Shown: positions 11,001 to 22,319 of the stretch, in pieces
Numbering within the stretch: the stretch's first letter is position 1
How the letters are laid out: each line of letters opens with the position of its first letter
Assembly (NCBI GenBank): GCA_019188255.1
Contig: JAETXT010000010.1
Coordinates: 310,001 to 374,000, forward strand
Direction: 5' to 3'
Length of the DNA: 64,000 nucleotides
From: Verticillium longisporum
Lineage: Eukaryota; Ascomycota; Sordariomycetes; Glomerellales; Plectosphaerellaceae
Translations under genes and position numbers: made by a program
The notes under the pieces: model-generated
Database searches by the model: none
The model's input: only the letters and a program-made list of their open reading frames with translations
What the model was told of the DNA's origin: nothing

Positions 11001-13157
11001 AACGGATGTCTTGTTTTCGGAACGGCAAAGCCTCAGGCTGGTCTGCTTATCGAGCTCAAGGACCCTTCACACAAGCCCGATTCGCTACTCGATAGCATCT
11101 GGGAAACAGTCAAGAAGGCAAACTCCATGTCGCTTCACAAGAACCAGCTGCACAAGGACTTTGTTACCTTTTCCGACCCTGAAAACCCCTTCATTCGCAC
11201 CGACAAGGGCACGATCAAGAGACCCGCCACCCTTGCTTTGTATAGCGACTATATCGAACGATTCTACAGCTCCCGCAGTGAAGATGTTGAGGTGAACATC
11301 CACGTTGACTTGGCCTCGATCGATTCCGTCCAAGACTGTCTCCGTGAGATTTTGGCTTCATCTCTACCGGAAGGCAGCGATGTGCCCCCTGAAACGGATT
11401 TGTTTGCTCTCGGCTTGGACTCTCTGGGTGTCTTCGCAGCAGTCAAGACCATTCGTGCAGCTACAGGGCTCGGGGAGAGGATTGCTCCCCGCCACATCTA
11501 TGCCAACCCCACCATCAAGGGCCTTTCAGAGACCGTGTTGAAGCTGTCAGAGGAGAAGAGGGCCAAGGAGAAGGCTTCAGAGCAGGGACCCGTCGACCAG
11601 GACAAGGGCAAGCTGAGCAACTTGATCGCTCAGCATAAAGCACGACAAACCTTTGGCCTTAACGCCTTCGATTACGTCAACCCCAACCACGGCATGGGTC
11701 TCATGTTCTATTTCCCGCTTCGCGAAGGGGCCGACTTTGCGCAAGTGTTCCAGAATCTCCAAGCGGGCCTCAATCGCACTTTTGACATGATTCCCGGCCT
11801 CAGCGGCAAGATGATGCACTGCTCAGAGCAGGTAATCGGCTACACAAAGGGAGACCTCTGCGTCACGATGCCGCCCCTCTCGAAGGCTACGTCGGTCCAC
11901 AATCGTCTCGTATACAAGGACCTCTCTGGAGTTCTCCCGCCCTACGAAAAGATGCGAGAGGCAGGCTTTGCCCCATCACTGTGTCGAGACGACGTTGTCC
12001 TTAGGGACGATCCGTTTCCAAAGTTTCCCGCCAACATCTTCGTTGGCCAGGCGAATTTCGTGACGGGCGGTTGCATTCTGGCAGTCGACCTAAATCACTG
12101 CTGTCTCGACGGTCTCGGCGTCATGGTCGCCATCAAGGCTTGGGCCGAGAACTGTAGATTCCTCCAGGGCGACGAGACTGCAACATGCGAATGGTTTGAT
12201 CCTGAGAGCTTTAACCACAGCCTGCCAGAGATCATTCACGCGCAAGAAGGCTGGGTCCGTCCTCTGGAGGAAATTGACCCCGGAACCTGGAATTTCCTGC
12301 CTTTCTTCCCGCCAGAGGCTGATAGCAACACTCCAGCTCCTGTCATTAGGAACGACTGGACTCTGCCCCCCAGGCCGGATTTCCCACTGCAAAACGTCTG
12401 GCCTTTGCCACGCGCCGAGAGATGCCTCAAGACGACACTGTTCGTCATTTCGCCCGAGAAGCTCAACAAAATGAAGCAAGAGGTCCTCGCCGATCCCGAG
12501 GCGAAGGGCGTCATCACATCCATCAGCGATATTGTGCAAGCCTTCTTCTGGCGTGCCGCCATCAGGGCGCGATACCGCGTAGCCAAGGAGATCCGCAAGG
12601 AGTCCTTCTCAGACGATGAACTGTCGATTCTTGAGCTGCCAACAGACGGCCGCCCATTCTTCTCGTCAATGTTGCCGTCGACCTACATGGGCAGCCTCCT
12701 TGTGCTCAGCCGGTCGACTATGCCCGTCGAGACGCTGTGCGCGCCCGAGACGAGCATCGGTCAGGTGGCGTATCTTCTGCGCCAGGCGGCCGCGCGCATC
12801 ACGCCCTCGGTCGTCCATGATGCGCTGACAATCCTGCAATCGCTGCCGGACCACAGCAGATTCTCAACGGCGAACATGGGCCTTGAGCACATGAACGCCA
12901 TGATTTCCAACATGATGCTTTTCCCCGCTGGCGAAATTAACTTTGGTGGCGCGTTCTTCGAAAACGAGGGCTCGCCCGAGTCGATGAGGCCGCTGATTGA
13001 GCGCGGCAACGGGCGCTTCCGGTTCCTGGTCGTCTTCCCGCTGCGCAAGGACGGTGGCGTAGAGCTTGTTTTGGGGACGCACCCGGAGGAGCTGGACATG
13101 TTCATGACGGATGATGATTTCACGAAGTACGCGGAGCTTGTAGATACCTGTTCCTAG
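8071..13157 (+). CDS. crmA-like: Isocyanide synthase-NRPS-like hybrid, CrmA type
   Basis: Four exons (8071-8943, 9007-9763, 9820-9872, 9948-13157) encode 1630 aa, with all introns in phase. Residues about 25-350 form a DIT1/PvcA isocyanide synthase domain (SPGASVTIISDG and the surrounding FPFKSANK, LNSMC blocks), which converts an amino-acid amine to an isonitrile. A NRPS-like adenylation domain follows (about 480-960) with HTSGTTGVPKP at about residue 645, NLTGTTEG and the GRSDDLVVLSNGYK motif. Then come a carrier domain with the phosphopantetheine Ser in LGLDSL (about 1050) and a transferase-family acyltransferase with HCCLDG (HxxxDG, about 1277). The order ICS-A-T-transferase is that of CrmA, the copper-responsive valine-isocyanide enzyme of Aspergillus fumigatus. 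The substrate here is not readable by eye. All motifs are intact. Confidence 0.92.
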
Positions 13158-13821
13158 ATTTTCTTTTGATGCAAAATGGCGCGTCTCCTATCAGTTTTTT
13201 CAGGCAAGGAACTGCGATAAGATATATTGACTCGTTTGACGCGGCATCTCATTTTTTTTTTCTTTCATGTTAAATCAACAAATGTTGCATCAGACAGGCG
13301 AGTGTTCACCACCATGCGCATACCGAATGACACGAATGAGCACGCCATGTAATTATGCTCTTCCTAAAGGATGCAGACCCCTGGACTTACATGTACTGTA
13401 CCATGTACACCTCATCGTACCCCCACGCGAGGATTCTCCAGGGGTCGCACAAGCGGCCGCAGATGCAGGTCTCAGACCCTCCCAAATGAGTAAGTTTTAC
13501 TTCAGTGCTTAGCATAGAAGCGGAAGGCCAGTAGGGCACTCACAGGTGATCCTCCACAGTGAGCACGTTTTGCGTACGTGAGAAGGTTCCCAGTGAGCAG
13601 GTTACAGCCACTTGCACAAAACCCGTACCCTCCCGTATTCTGCCCTTTCAGGATGCCATGTGTAGTCCTCGCTTTATTCTGCAGCGCTCGACGTGTTCAA
13701 TGTCGCATTTTCTAATGCCATGCTGTTTTGTCTAGAAGCCCATTGACTGACACCCTTACGGCCTTACCATCTCAAAAGGGAAGCTGGCCACCCAGTTGAA
13801 AGCAGCCAACCTGAGCAGACC
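13158..13821. other. Intergenic, MFS promoter
   Basis: Region between the hybrid synthase stop and the MFS transporter start on the same strand. A T-run near 13250-13262 lies in the likely 3' untranslated region of the synthase. No gene or repeat is seen. Confidence 0.5.
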
Positions 13822-15608
13822 ATGAAGCCCCAAGCCGAGAGGGATGTCAACGCTGGCAGCCGATCAGACGATGACGAGAACCTCAGTCTCCTCAGCCATG
13901 AGTCGCACGAATCCAACATTGCCGGAGATGCAGCTCTACACACCCACGATGACCGTATTGAGGACGACCCATCTGCGGACCCTCAGCCAGGCGTCCAGAA
14001 CATCGAGGCCGTGGCAATGACATGGACGACTGGCGCTCTCATCACTGTCTACGTGATGATCTGGCTCACCCACTTTGTCGAAGGTGTCGTCGCTGGATCG
14101 ACCATGATCCTGACGCCTTATGTCACGTCGGCATTCGCCATGCACTCGCTAACCCCAACGGTCGGCATTCTGAGCAGCGTCGTCGGCGGCGTCACGAACC
14201 TCACCCTGGCCAAGATCCTGGACGTGTTCGGGCGCCCTCACGGCTTTCTATTCTGCATCATGCTGGCCACTCTCGGACTCGTCATGATGACCGCCTGCAA
14301 CAATATTGAGATGTATGCTATGGCCCAGGTCCTGGGCACCGTGGGCAACAATGGTATTCTGTACAGTTTGATGGTCTTCGTGGCCGATACTTCTTCACTG
14401 CGGAACCGAGGCTTGTTGCAGGCCATTGTCAGCTCGCCAAATATCATTACGTGCTTCGCAGCCGGACCGATCGCGTCGCAATTCCTTGAGGGGCCGGGTT
14501 GGCGCTGGGCTTTTGGCGTTTCCACGATCATGGTGCCCGCCATCACGCTGCCGCTGTTTGGTGTCCTCTGGAGCAACCATCTCAAGGCGAAGAAGAGAGG
14601 TCTCGTCGTGAAGAACGGCGCCGCCGACGAGGACCGCACATTCTGGGAAGGCTTCCGCTACTACTGCGAGCAGTTCGATGCCGTGGGCCTCATCCTGCTC
14701 TCCTCCGGCGTCGCCCTCTTTCTACTGCCGTTCAACCTCTACACTGTGCAGGGCTGGAGTCCTGCTGTCATCCTGGGCATGCTCGGAGCCGGCATCAGTC
14801 TGACGGCCGGCTTTGTCGTGTGGGAGCGGCGGTACGCCTCGATGACGCTGATCCCCTACGCGCTGCTCGTCGACGGCACCGTCGCCGGCGCGTGCCTCCT
14901 GTCGGCGACGCTCTTCCTGAGCTACTTTGTCTGGAACAGCTTCTTCAGCTCGTACCTGCAGGTGGTCAACGATCTCAGCGTCGAGAATGCGAGCTACGTC
15001 GTGCAGAGCTACACCGTCTGCTCCGTTCTCTGCGGCATCGGCGTCGGCGCCCTGATCCACTACACGGGCCGCTTCCGTCCCATCTGCCTACACGTCGGCA
15101 TCCCGGTGAGCGCCGCCGGCTCCGGCCTCATGCTGTACCTCTGCAGCGTCGGCGCCGCCGTGGCGCCCATTGTCCTGTGCCAGATCCTCATCTCCGTCGC
15201 CGCCGCCACCATCATGGTCTGCGACGAGCTCGCCATCCTCGCCGCCGCCTCCCACCAGCACGTCGCCATCTGCCTCGCCGTTCTCGGCATGTTTGGCAAC
15301 ATTGGCGGCGCCATTGGCCTGACGGCCGCGTCGGCCATTTGGCAGGACGTCTTCCCGCGGAGGCTCGAGGCGTATCTCCCCGCGCCGAGCTGCCAAACCT
15401 CGAACGCATTTACGCCAACATTTCCACGCAGCTGTCGTATCCGGTGGGGTCGGACGCACGCATCGCCATCCAGCACGCCTACCAGGACAGCCTGGCCAGG
15501 ATGCTGGCTGTCGGCACGGGCATGTGGGTGGTTGGTCTGGTTGCTGTGATGATGTGGAAGGATATAAACGTCATCAGCATCAAGCAGAACAAGGGGCATG
15601 TTTGGTAG
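13822..15608 (+). CDS. MFS transporter, siderophore-transporter-like (frameshifted)
   Basis: An intronless major facilitator of about 595 aa with a long acidic N-terminus and 12-14 hydrophobic segments. The VADTSSLRNRGL motif and overall pattern match the siderophore/metal-chelate transporter group. The reading frame changes near 15378-15381: upstream frame 13822 covers all but the last about 75 residues, and the conserved tail (YPVG..RIAIQHAY...) continues in the -1 frame to the stop at 15606-15608. The intact paralogue at 22320-24074 has the same tail in frame, so the break is real in the sequence. One extra C in the CCCC run would repair it. The likely role is export or uptake of the cluster product or its metal complex (inference from position). 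Confidence 0.85.
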
Positions 15609-15822
15609 ATTGTAGATTGTTGATTTGATAGATTACAATACAGTCAATTCATTCAATTGTCTAGAGAGCCGATCATGCGCATCCCACCGCGTCACATTGA
15701 CGCCAAACACACCCTCTCTTTTCTAGAACAGGCCAATGCTACCCAAGCATGATGCGTACAATCTCCTCCTCAAAACGCCAGATACTTGAGTCAGTTGCTA
15801 TGCACGACACGATCATCCCGTC

Positions 15823-16801
15823 TTAAAGAGCAAGGCTCAATGCACCCATGCCAAACACCATTGACAAAACCAAACGCGGCCTCGCCCACCCTTCCGCCGA
15901 GGATTCGGCCTCCGTGGCCGCAGCAGTACTCTCGTTCGACACCATGTCGACCTCTGACGCATCCGCCATGACCCTTGCCTTGACAAAGTTCAGCGCCGAA
16001 CTCCCGTACTTGTAAGCATAGTTCTGGTGCGTTAGGTCGCTGCTACCCTTGGAGCAGAAGGGGTCTCTTTCGTCGCAGTAGGACTGGATCCTCTCGGCGT
16101 AGGTGGCGCACACGAAGCCCTGCTCCCGCGCCGCAAACTGATTCATGTCAGCTTTGTGCTCTTTGTACCAAGGAGAGAGAGAGGGAGAGAGATAGTGCCA
16201 AGAGAGCGGGAGGGACGTACGCCACCGAGCTTAGCTGACCCGACGCTATAGGGTGAAGGGCTGAAGAATCGTGGGTTGCCCATCCACAGCGTCGCAACGA
16301 CTTTCTCGCCCATCTCGGGAGACATGGGGATCATGTCGGTGATGAGACTCGGGGGATCGGGGCCGCCGCACATGGCGTCGTCGATGATTTGGGCGCCCTA
16401 CGAGTTCACGGCTCGTCAGCGCCTTCGTCTCAGGTACATACCCGCGCTTCGGGATGCCTTACCATGGAGTACCCTACGAGCACAAACTTGGTCTCGGGAC
16501 ACCTTGTCATGACGGCTTGCGTTTGATTCAGCAAGGCCCTGAGTCCCGCCGTCACGCTCCGCCCATATGCATCACCACCTTCAGCCGGGTAATTGATAGC
16601 CTCAGCCGTCGACGAGGGAAACTGGTCCAACAGGAGCTGGACGACACCCTGTGTAGAGCCAAAGCCCGCTGGCGCTGTCGGTTCTCGCGCGCCCAAGATG
16701 TGAAGCTGCGGGCACGAGTTGCTGTCGCCACTCTGCCTCATGTCGAGACCCCCGGCTAAAGCACCGGCGATGAAGTATGGTAACGCCAAGATGGACTTCA
16801 T
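15823..16801 (-). CDS. Cutinase/acetylxylan esterase family, GPI-anchored
   Basis: Three exons (16463-16801, 16221-16397, 15823-16137) encode 276 aa. The product has a signal peptide (MKSILALPYFIAGALAGG), a Cys-containing start SCPQLHILGARE typical of carbohydrate-esterase family 5, the nucleophile GYSMG made by joining exons 1 and 2, the acid residue in ERDPFC and a His in DLTHQNY. The C-terminus has a Ser/Ala/Glu-rich spacer and ends in a short hydrophobic tail (LVLSMVFGMGALSLAL) as in GPI-anchor signals, so it is probably held at the plasma membrane or wall. It hydrolyses ester bonds in plant polymers or small esters. It is the last gene before the right-hand repeat, converging on the MFS gene. 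Whether it belongs to the metabolite cluster is uncertain. Confidence 0.85.
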
Positions 16802-18615
16802 GCTGAGAAAAGTATATCTCACGCAAAAACGTACGATCGTGAGGTACAGAATTGATCGACTGGTACCGAGGCCAGGAACGAGCGGCTGGCTTGCCTTTCT
16901 TTAAGGGATGTATTAGGCTCCCGATACGACCCTGAAAGAGCGGAGATCCTGAAGGACTTGGTGCTCAGACGTCTCGTCAAAGTGCTGGGCGCGATGTCAG
17001 GCAGGGGTGAACAGGGGTTGCGAGAGGCGTTTTCGGGATGGCGGGGCCTACGATGCTGTACAGGTTGCGGTGCGGGTTGGTAATAACTGAATCAGGACAG
17101 CAATTCGGCCAATTGACCAGATTCTATCCAGCCAGCATCATGGACCGGAGGTCCCGAGAGCAGAGTTCCCCAGGCTCATGTTTGACACGCAGCTGTCATA
17201 AACGTGGAAACTGTTAACAGGATGCTTGCGGAATCATGGCTGAGTGCGTGGCACAGCCGTGACCTGTACGCACGGACTTGGGGCAAAGAGTATGATCGAC
17301 AACATGAGACGTCGCTTGGAGCTCGCGAACGACTGACCTGCAAGCCTCTCAGCGCCGTGTGCCCCTTGATAGAAAGTTCATGTCCCGTGATCGTCCCGTA
17401 ATCGGATTTATTGACAAAGCGGATATTCGACCCAGTTAAACTCCCTCCCAATGTCTTTCCAGGCCAACAGGCGGCCAGCTAGCCTGTGGTCAGGTGGTGA
17501 AGAGCCCTCTCCAGCCAGATTATAGGAAGAGATCTTGAACCCGCTGAAATGTCAAAAACTCGCGGCGTGCATCGAGCTCGCATTCAATAGGCATGTACGA
17601 GATGATCTGTGGGGTTCATCGTTTCTTTTGTTCGTACAGACTTATGTCAACAGGCGATTACGAGACGCCTGGTTGCTCGTAGCATAATAGCTCGGGATCA
17701 CCTAATACATTATAATCGTCCAAGTGTCGAGCGCATGCGCGAAGTTTCCCAGACAACCTTGTGATGTCTTGTATGATCACCATTTCATTCAGTTTCTGGT
17801 TTTTAGAAGGCAGGTTTGACATTGTGCACCCGTTCTTCGTGAGAAATAGAGTTCGTTTGAAGGGGTCGTTATAGGTCTCACGGTGAAGCAGTAGACGATA
17901 TGAACACGAGGGCTGCCACCATGCCTGTAGACGGTTGAGGCGTTTGGCTAGCGGGGGTGGTGTCGTTTTATTGTGCTCGTCACCCTGGAGGTAAAGAGTC
18001 CAAGATGTACCAAGGTTCATCACAAGCACTTCATCAGAAGCACTTGCCTAACACTCGGACAGAAAATCAATCGAGATTCACTACACATGATGCAGCACCA
18101 CTTAAAAGCGCTGCCACGCCTGCGGGTAAGATAAGAAGAGCCAAGGCTTAGCCTTCTCTATGCTGTTTATGAGTACGACGCACAGCGACTTTCCGGAGAA
18201 CATTGCAAGCAAAATATATTCGTATCTATGAAAGTTTCGAAATATCGCAACAGATCCTAAGGAACTATATATAACGAATACAACCCCCTCTTTGACGCAG
18301 GGGATATACAAGCAAGGACCGTGCTGCAGAACTCACCTGACCATGCCATAGGCTAGCCACTGCTTTTCTTGTCTCGCGTCATTGCCTTGCGGCTTATTAC
18401 CAGCACGTCTTCTATCACGCATGGGTTGACTTCCAGCTCAGTTAACTTGATTCAAGTTGAGCTAGTATGCCTTATTGCTAACCATTTCGCTTCCCCTAAC
18501 TATGTTGTCCGAACGGTAGCACGAATCCATAACACGGCCAGCTGCGCGAGCAACGTTACTACTAAGCTATGGATCAGTATATGAGGTTTCAACCAAATAG
18601 GGTCTATATTGAACC
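16802..18615. other. Intergenic, no supportable gene
   Basis: About 1.8 kb of mixed composition. A 123-codon open frame on the minus strand (17658-18029) matches nothing I recognise and has no splice support. The GC content falls towards the right, as the AT-rich repeat is approached. The first few hundred bases should hold the esterase promoter. Confidence 0.4.
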
Positions 18616-18892
18616 AATATTAGGGAACTCTATGGTTAGGATAGTGATATCTAAGATATCTAGGATATCTAGGATCTACTACTCTCAGGAGCACGTAAAC
18701 TACGACTTACGTAATCGCTAAGAGTAGATAGGTATATCTAATTTACGTAGGTAATAGTAACTTAGAGAAGTAGATAAGAATTAATTAAGAATTAATTATT
18801 ATAAGACTTATTAGATATCCTACTTATTCAGAGCTCGTAAGCATAGCGGAAATACTAGATTAAGGTTTATATAAATAGTAAAGCCCTCTTAA
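18616..18892 (-). repeat. Right copy of dispersed inverted repeat
   Basis: Reverse complement of 1523-1801, with mostly transition differences. It retains more C and G than the left copy (for example ACGTAAGTCGTAG read on the minus strand), so the left copy has been mutated more heavily. Together the two copies bracket about 17 kb that includes the isocyanide cluster. Confidence 0.85.
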
Positions 18893-19894
18893 TACTAATT
18901 AGTATTACGTTTAACGTAATATAGAATAGCTAGAGCTAGAGAAATTAGGATTATAGGAGTTATAAGGGTTAGAGTCTTATAACTACTCTAGCAGCTTAAA
19001 TAAAAGCTAAACTATGATAATATATATATTATAAAATAGAGAAAAATCGTGGCTATAGAACGGTACAATTTTTTCAATATTCCATAGAGCCGTTCTATAG
19101 TAATAAGCGTTTAAGTTCTCTTATACCCTATTAGCTAGAGCTTAAATCCGACTCCACTTCCCCCGTAGGTCTAGAGGTAGTCTAAGCGCCTTATCCACGA
19201 GGGTCAGTCTATTATATATAGAGGGCACCCCCCGGACCTATTTTTCAGGTTTTTAGATCTTAATAATTATCCAATTCCAACCATACTCGCAAGTCCCCCT
19301 TACGCAGTAATTCCTATCCAATTTACACATTCTTAACTATTAGGAACGGATACCTTCCAAGACACGCCTTACTCCCATTAGGATCAATTCAAGCACTTCT
19401 CTCAATCAATCACAATCTTCTTCTCAATTACCCCTATACCTTCCTACCTTCGATCCGAACGGAAAATATACCATTTTATAGCTCTCGTTAAGGGCTACAA
19501 GAATCTTCGATCCATTTCTCGACCCGGCGTCTCCTTCCAGAGATATAGCCACTTTTATCTCTCCCTTCCTCTTATCTATTATTATCTCTTTATTCTATAA
19601 CCAAGCTATACCCTCGGTCGTTGCCTAATACCTCCTATATCGATTACGATATGAACTAATAGTTTATAACCTATTAGCGATATTATAGAGAGCGCTTAAT
19701 AGTAGTTCTAATAAGCTATAATCTATATCTCCTACTAATTAGAGCTAGAGAGAGCTTTAGATTAATTAGAATATAGATTAACGATACCCTAAACCTTAAA
19801 GAGCTTATATTTATAGAAAAAGAATAAATAAAGCTTTTAAAAGCTAGCTTTTAAGCGAAGCCTACTTCTATCCTAAATATTAATTTAGAGGGTA
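18893..19894. repeat. AT-rich relic with decayed element fragments
   Basis: AT-rich sequence continuing from the inverted repeat. Around 19038-19098 a short inverted motif (CTATAGAACGGT ... GCCGTTCTATAG) flanks a T-rich centre. Around 19450-19620 one plus-strand frame reads like the start of a retroelement protein with a single TAG stop, again consistent with RIP-type decay. No intact gene. The Fot/pogo element is inserted at the right edge of this block. Confidence 0.6.
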
Positions 19895-21753
19895 ACGTAA
19901 TCCACAAGCGAGTGGTTCACCCATGCGAGTGGTTCACTTCACCCCGACCCGACAAACATTCCGAGGAAAACCTCAACCCAAACGCCGTAAATCAATTAAA
20001 ATCACTCCTCCTCGTCTTTTGCAGACGATGAGATAGCTACCTGACAAGTTCTCGCGTTGTGGCCGGTCTTCCCGCATACGCTACAGCATCGTTTCTTCGG
20101 CTGGGACCACGACGCGGGACCCGGGTTCTGCAGCGTTTCCTCTTTTATCTGGATATCTACTTCCTTCTGAGCAATCTTGTCCTGTCCCTCGCCTACAGCC
20201 ATGCTTCCTCCTTCCCGGAGACGTAGCTTTTTGGCCCTCCGGCGTCGGCTTAGTGTAGCATTTTCCTCTCGAAGGATCATAACCTCTGACTTCAAAAGAG
20301 CGATCTGGTGCATAACACCCCGCGTCCCCTTCGCAAGATAGTCAACAGCATCTAAAATTGACGTTGGGGAGCTTCCCTGGTGGCGTGAGATTCGCCCTTT
20401 GATGAAGTCAGTCTGGGAACCTGCCTCGAGCAGGTTAGTGGGCGTCTTAGAGACCCAAGAATCACGCTCCCCGTGGGACGTCCCCGGAGGCGTCGTCGTC
20501 CTCAACCTCACATCCAGCTTTGACAGGACTGTTTCCGGGTTATGGGGACAAGCCCCGCTCCTCGAAAGCCTCCCTGGATGTTTTTTCTGTCATTGCTTGC
20601 TGAAATGCAGCCGAAAACGCCGGGAAGAAGTCCTCTTTGCTGATGTGCGTTGTACCCGCCCTCATCCTATCCTCGATTTGCCGACCGTATGCTTTCTTTA
20701 GTGGGCCAAAACACCCAACATCGAGAGGCTGGAGTAGATGTGACGAATGAGGAGGCATACAGAGTGTGATGATGTTGTTCTCCTTGCAGTAGAGTTCGAA
20801 GTCGACCGAGTGGTGACTTTCGTGGCCATCCAGGATCAGTAGGCGATAACCGCCCGAAGTACGGGACTTTGTATGCCTGTCAAAATGCCGAATCCATTCC
20901 AGACCAATATCATTCGTCGTCCAGCCGTTTGGAGATGTTGCGATTCTCCAGTCGCGAGAAATCGCGTCGTCCTGGTACCAGCTCGAGAGGTGGTACTTGC
21001 CCGAAACCACGATGAACGGCGGGACGGAGAAACCCAACGCGCCAACGCCCTGGATCACCGTAACCCATTCCCGGTTGCCTGGCTGCCTCATCTTCACATT
21101 GGACCGTCTTTCCGAACTGGTCACGACCATTCCGTTGGCGATAACGCCCATCTGGAAGCCGGTCTCGTCAAAGTTGTACATGTCAGCCTCTTGGATGCCG
21201 TACTTGGCGATCATGTTATGCACGAGGCGGAACCACGCGTTTATCGCGTCCGGATCTTCGCATTGGGCCCTCTTGTAGTCGTACTTGCGAAAGAAACGCG
21301 TCCGGAGCTCTGGTTGCCGTTTGACGAAGTTTGCGGCCCAGTTCTTCCCGACGCGTGGCGCGTCACGGTCGGCAAGCAGGCGATTCGCCATATCTCCGAC
21401 CTCACCCAACCGGGGAGGGTAAGATCGCGCATCTAGGTCAAGGATATATTCGACAATAGTTTTCTCTTCTAGTACTGTTAATTTGGCAGAATTGGGCGGG
21501 CTTTCGCGTCGGGAGGGTTTGCCCTTCTGGCGTCGGAGGAGCGTCGTTAAGGGGACGGTGTAGATCCTCGCAGCACTCCGGGCGCTTAGGTTCGGGTCAT
21601 TGTCCATAGCTTGGATAGCAAGGAATAATTGACCTTCTTTTGAAAGAGTCTCCATCGCGGGCGGAGGTGGAATCTGTAGAATTCAGGTGTAGGTCGTGGG
21701 CCCGGGCGAAGTGAACCACTCGCTTGGGTGAACCACTCGCTTGTGGATTACGT
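19895..21753 (-). mobile_element. Fot/pogo-type DNA transposon with TIRs
   Basis: A complete 1859-bp element. Terminal inverted repeats of about 46 bp begin ACGTAATCCACAAGCGAGTG at the left end and appear as the reverse complement at the right end (21708-21753), with one mismatch. The flanking bases are TA on both sides, the usual Tc1/mariner-superfamily target duplication. Each repeat contains two copies of GCGAGTGGTTCAC, probably transposase-binding sites. The interior carries a pogo-type transposase on the minus strand. The high TIR identity suggests a fairly recent insertion into an older AT-rich block. Confidence 0.92.
20002..21655 (-). pseudogene. Pogo/Fot transposase, frameshifted
   Basis: The first frame runs from the ATG at 21655 to a stop at 20540 (371 aa). 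It contains an N-terminal psq-type HTH, a CENP-B-like HTH and the DDE catalytic core (YNFDETGFQMG, LLILDGHESHHS, LQPLDVGCFGPLK). Just after EERGLSP the frame is lost in a CCCC run (plus-strand 20544-20547). The downstream frame to 20002 continues the typical family tail (NPETVLSKLDVRLRT...), a coiled region and a C-terminal CCHC zinc knuckle (CCSVCGKTGHNARTC). The element is therefore probably non-autonomous as sequenced, unless the break is a base-calling error. All three DDE acids are present. Confidence 0.9.
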
Positions 21754-22319
21754 TATTCATAATCGGGACCCTTCTCGCTTAACTGTGATCCCTGTCCTGT
21801 TTCTTAGCCGCCATCCCAGACAACACGCTATCTTGTTGCGGCATCGAGACCCTGGCTTTTTGAGGTGAATCGAGCTAGTTATCATTGGCTGCGCGGGCCA
21901 ACTCGCAGTGTACATGCTCGAAAGATGGTCAGGCTTCACAGCTTTGACACTCACACCCCTCCCCCCTTGCGATACAACGGCAAAGGGTCTGTTGCTTCGG
22001 CGTGGGAGACTGATGTAGGTGGATGTGCCGATAACTTTCTCAAATTGCGGAATAGAAGCCAAGGTCATTGCCACACTGATCACTTGGTTTACACCACAAG
22101 ATAGGCTGGACCAACAGCTGAGCAAGATCATTTGTGATACCCTTGGCAACCTACTTACCGTACCTAGGTGGGCTATCAAAAGCAGGTGCGGCGCGTGGCA
22201 GGAAACTATAACTCTTTCCAGTGATTTTGACCTTCTATTGACGGTCCTTCCACCTTGCCTATTGTCTTTCATTCACAAGTAACGCAACGCTTTTTTGTTT
22301 TCTCTTGCCTACCACAGTC
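21754..22319. other. Intergenic, MFS promoter
   Basis: Region between the transposon and the second MFS gene. It resumes normal GC content. No gene or repeat is evident. Confidence 0.5.

Noticed and set aside
15378..15381. Programmed frameshift in the MFS gene
   Set aside because: No slippery heptamer or structure is evident, and similar breaks occur in G/C runs of unrelated genes, which favours deletion or base-calling error.
17658..18029. 123-codon minus-strand gene
   Set aside because: No family resemblance, no splice support and falling GC towards the repeat.
1523..18892. Giant transposon (Starship-like) between the inverted repeats
   Set aside because: No tyrosine-recombinase captain gene and no target duplication is visible; the repeats look like two ordinary RIP-mutated copies.
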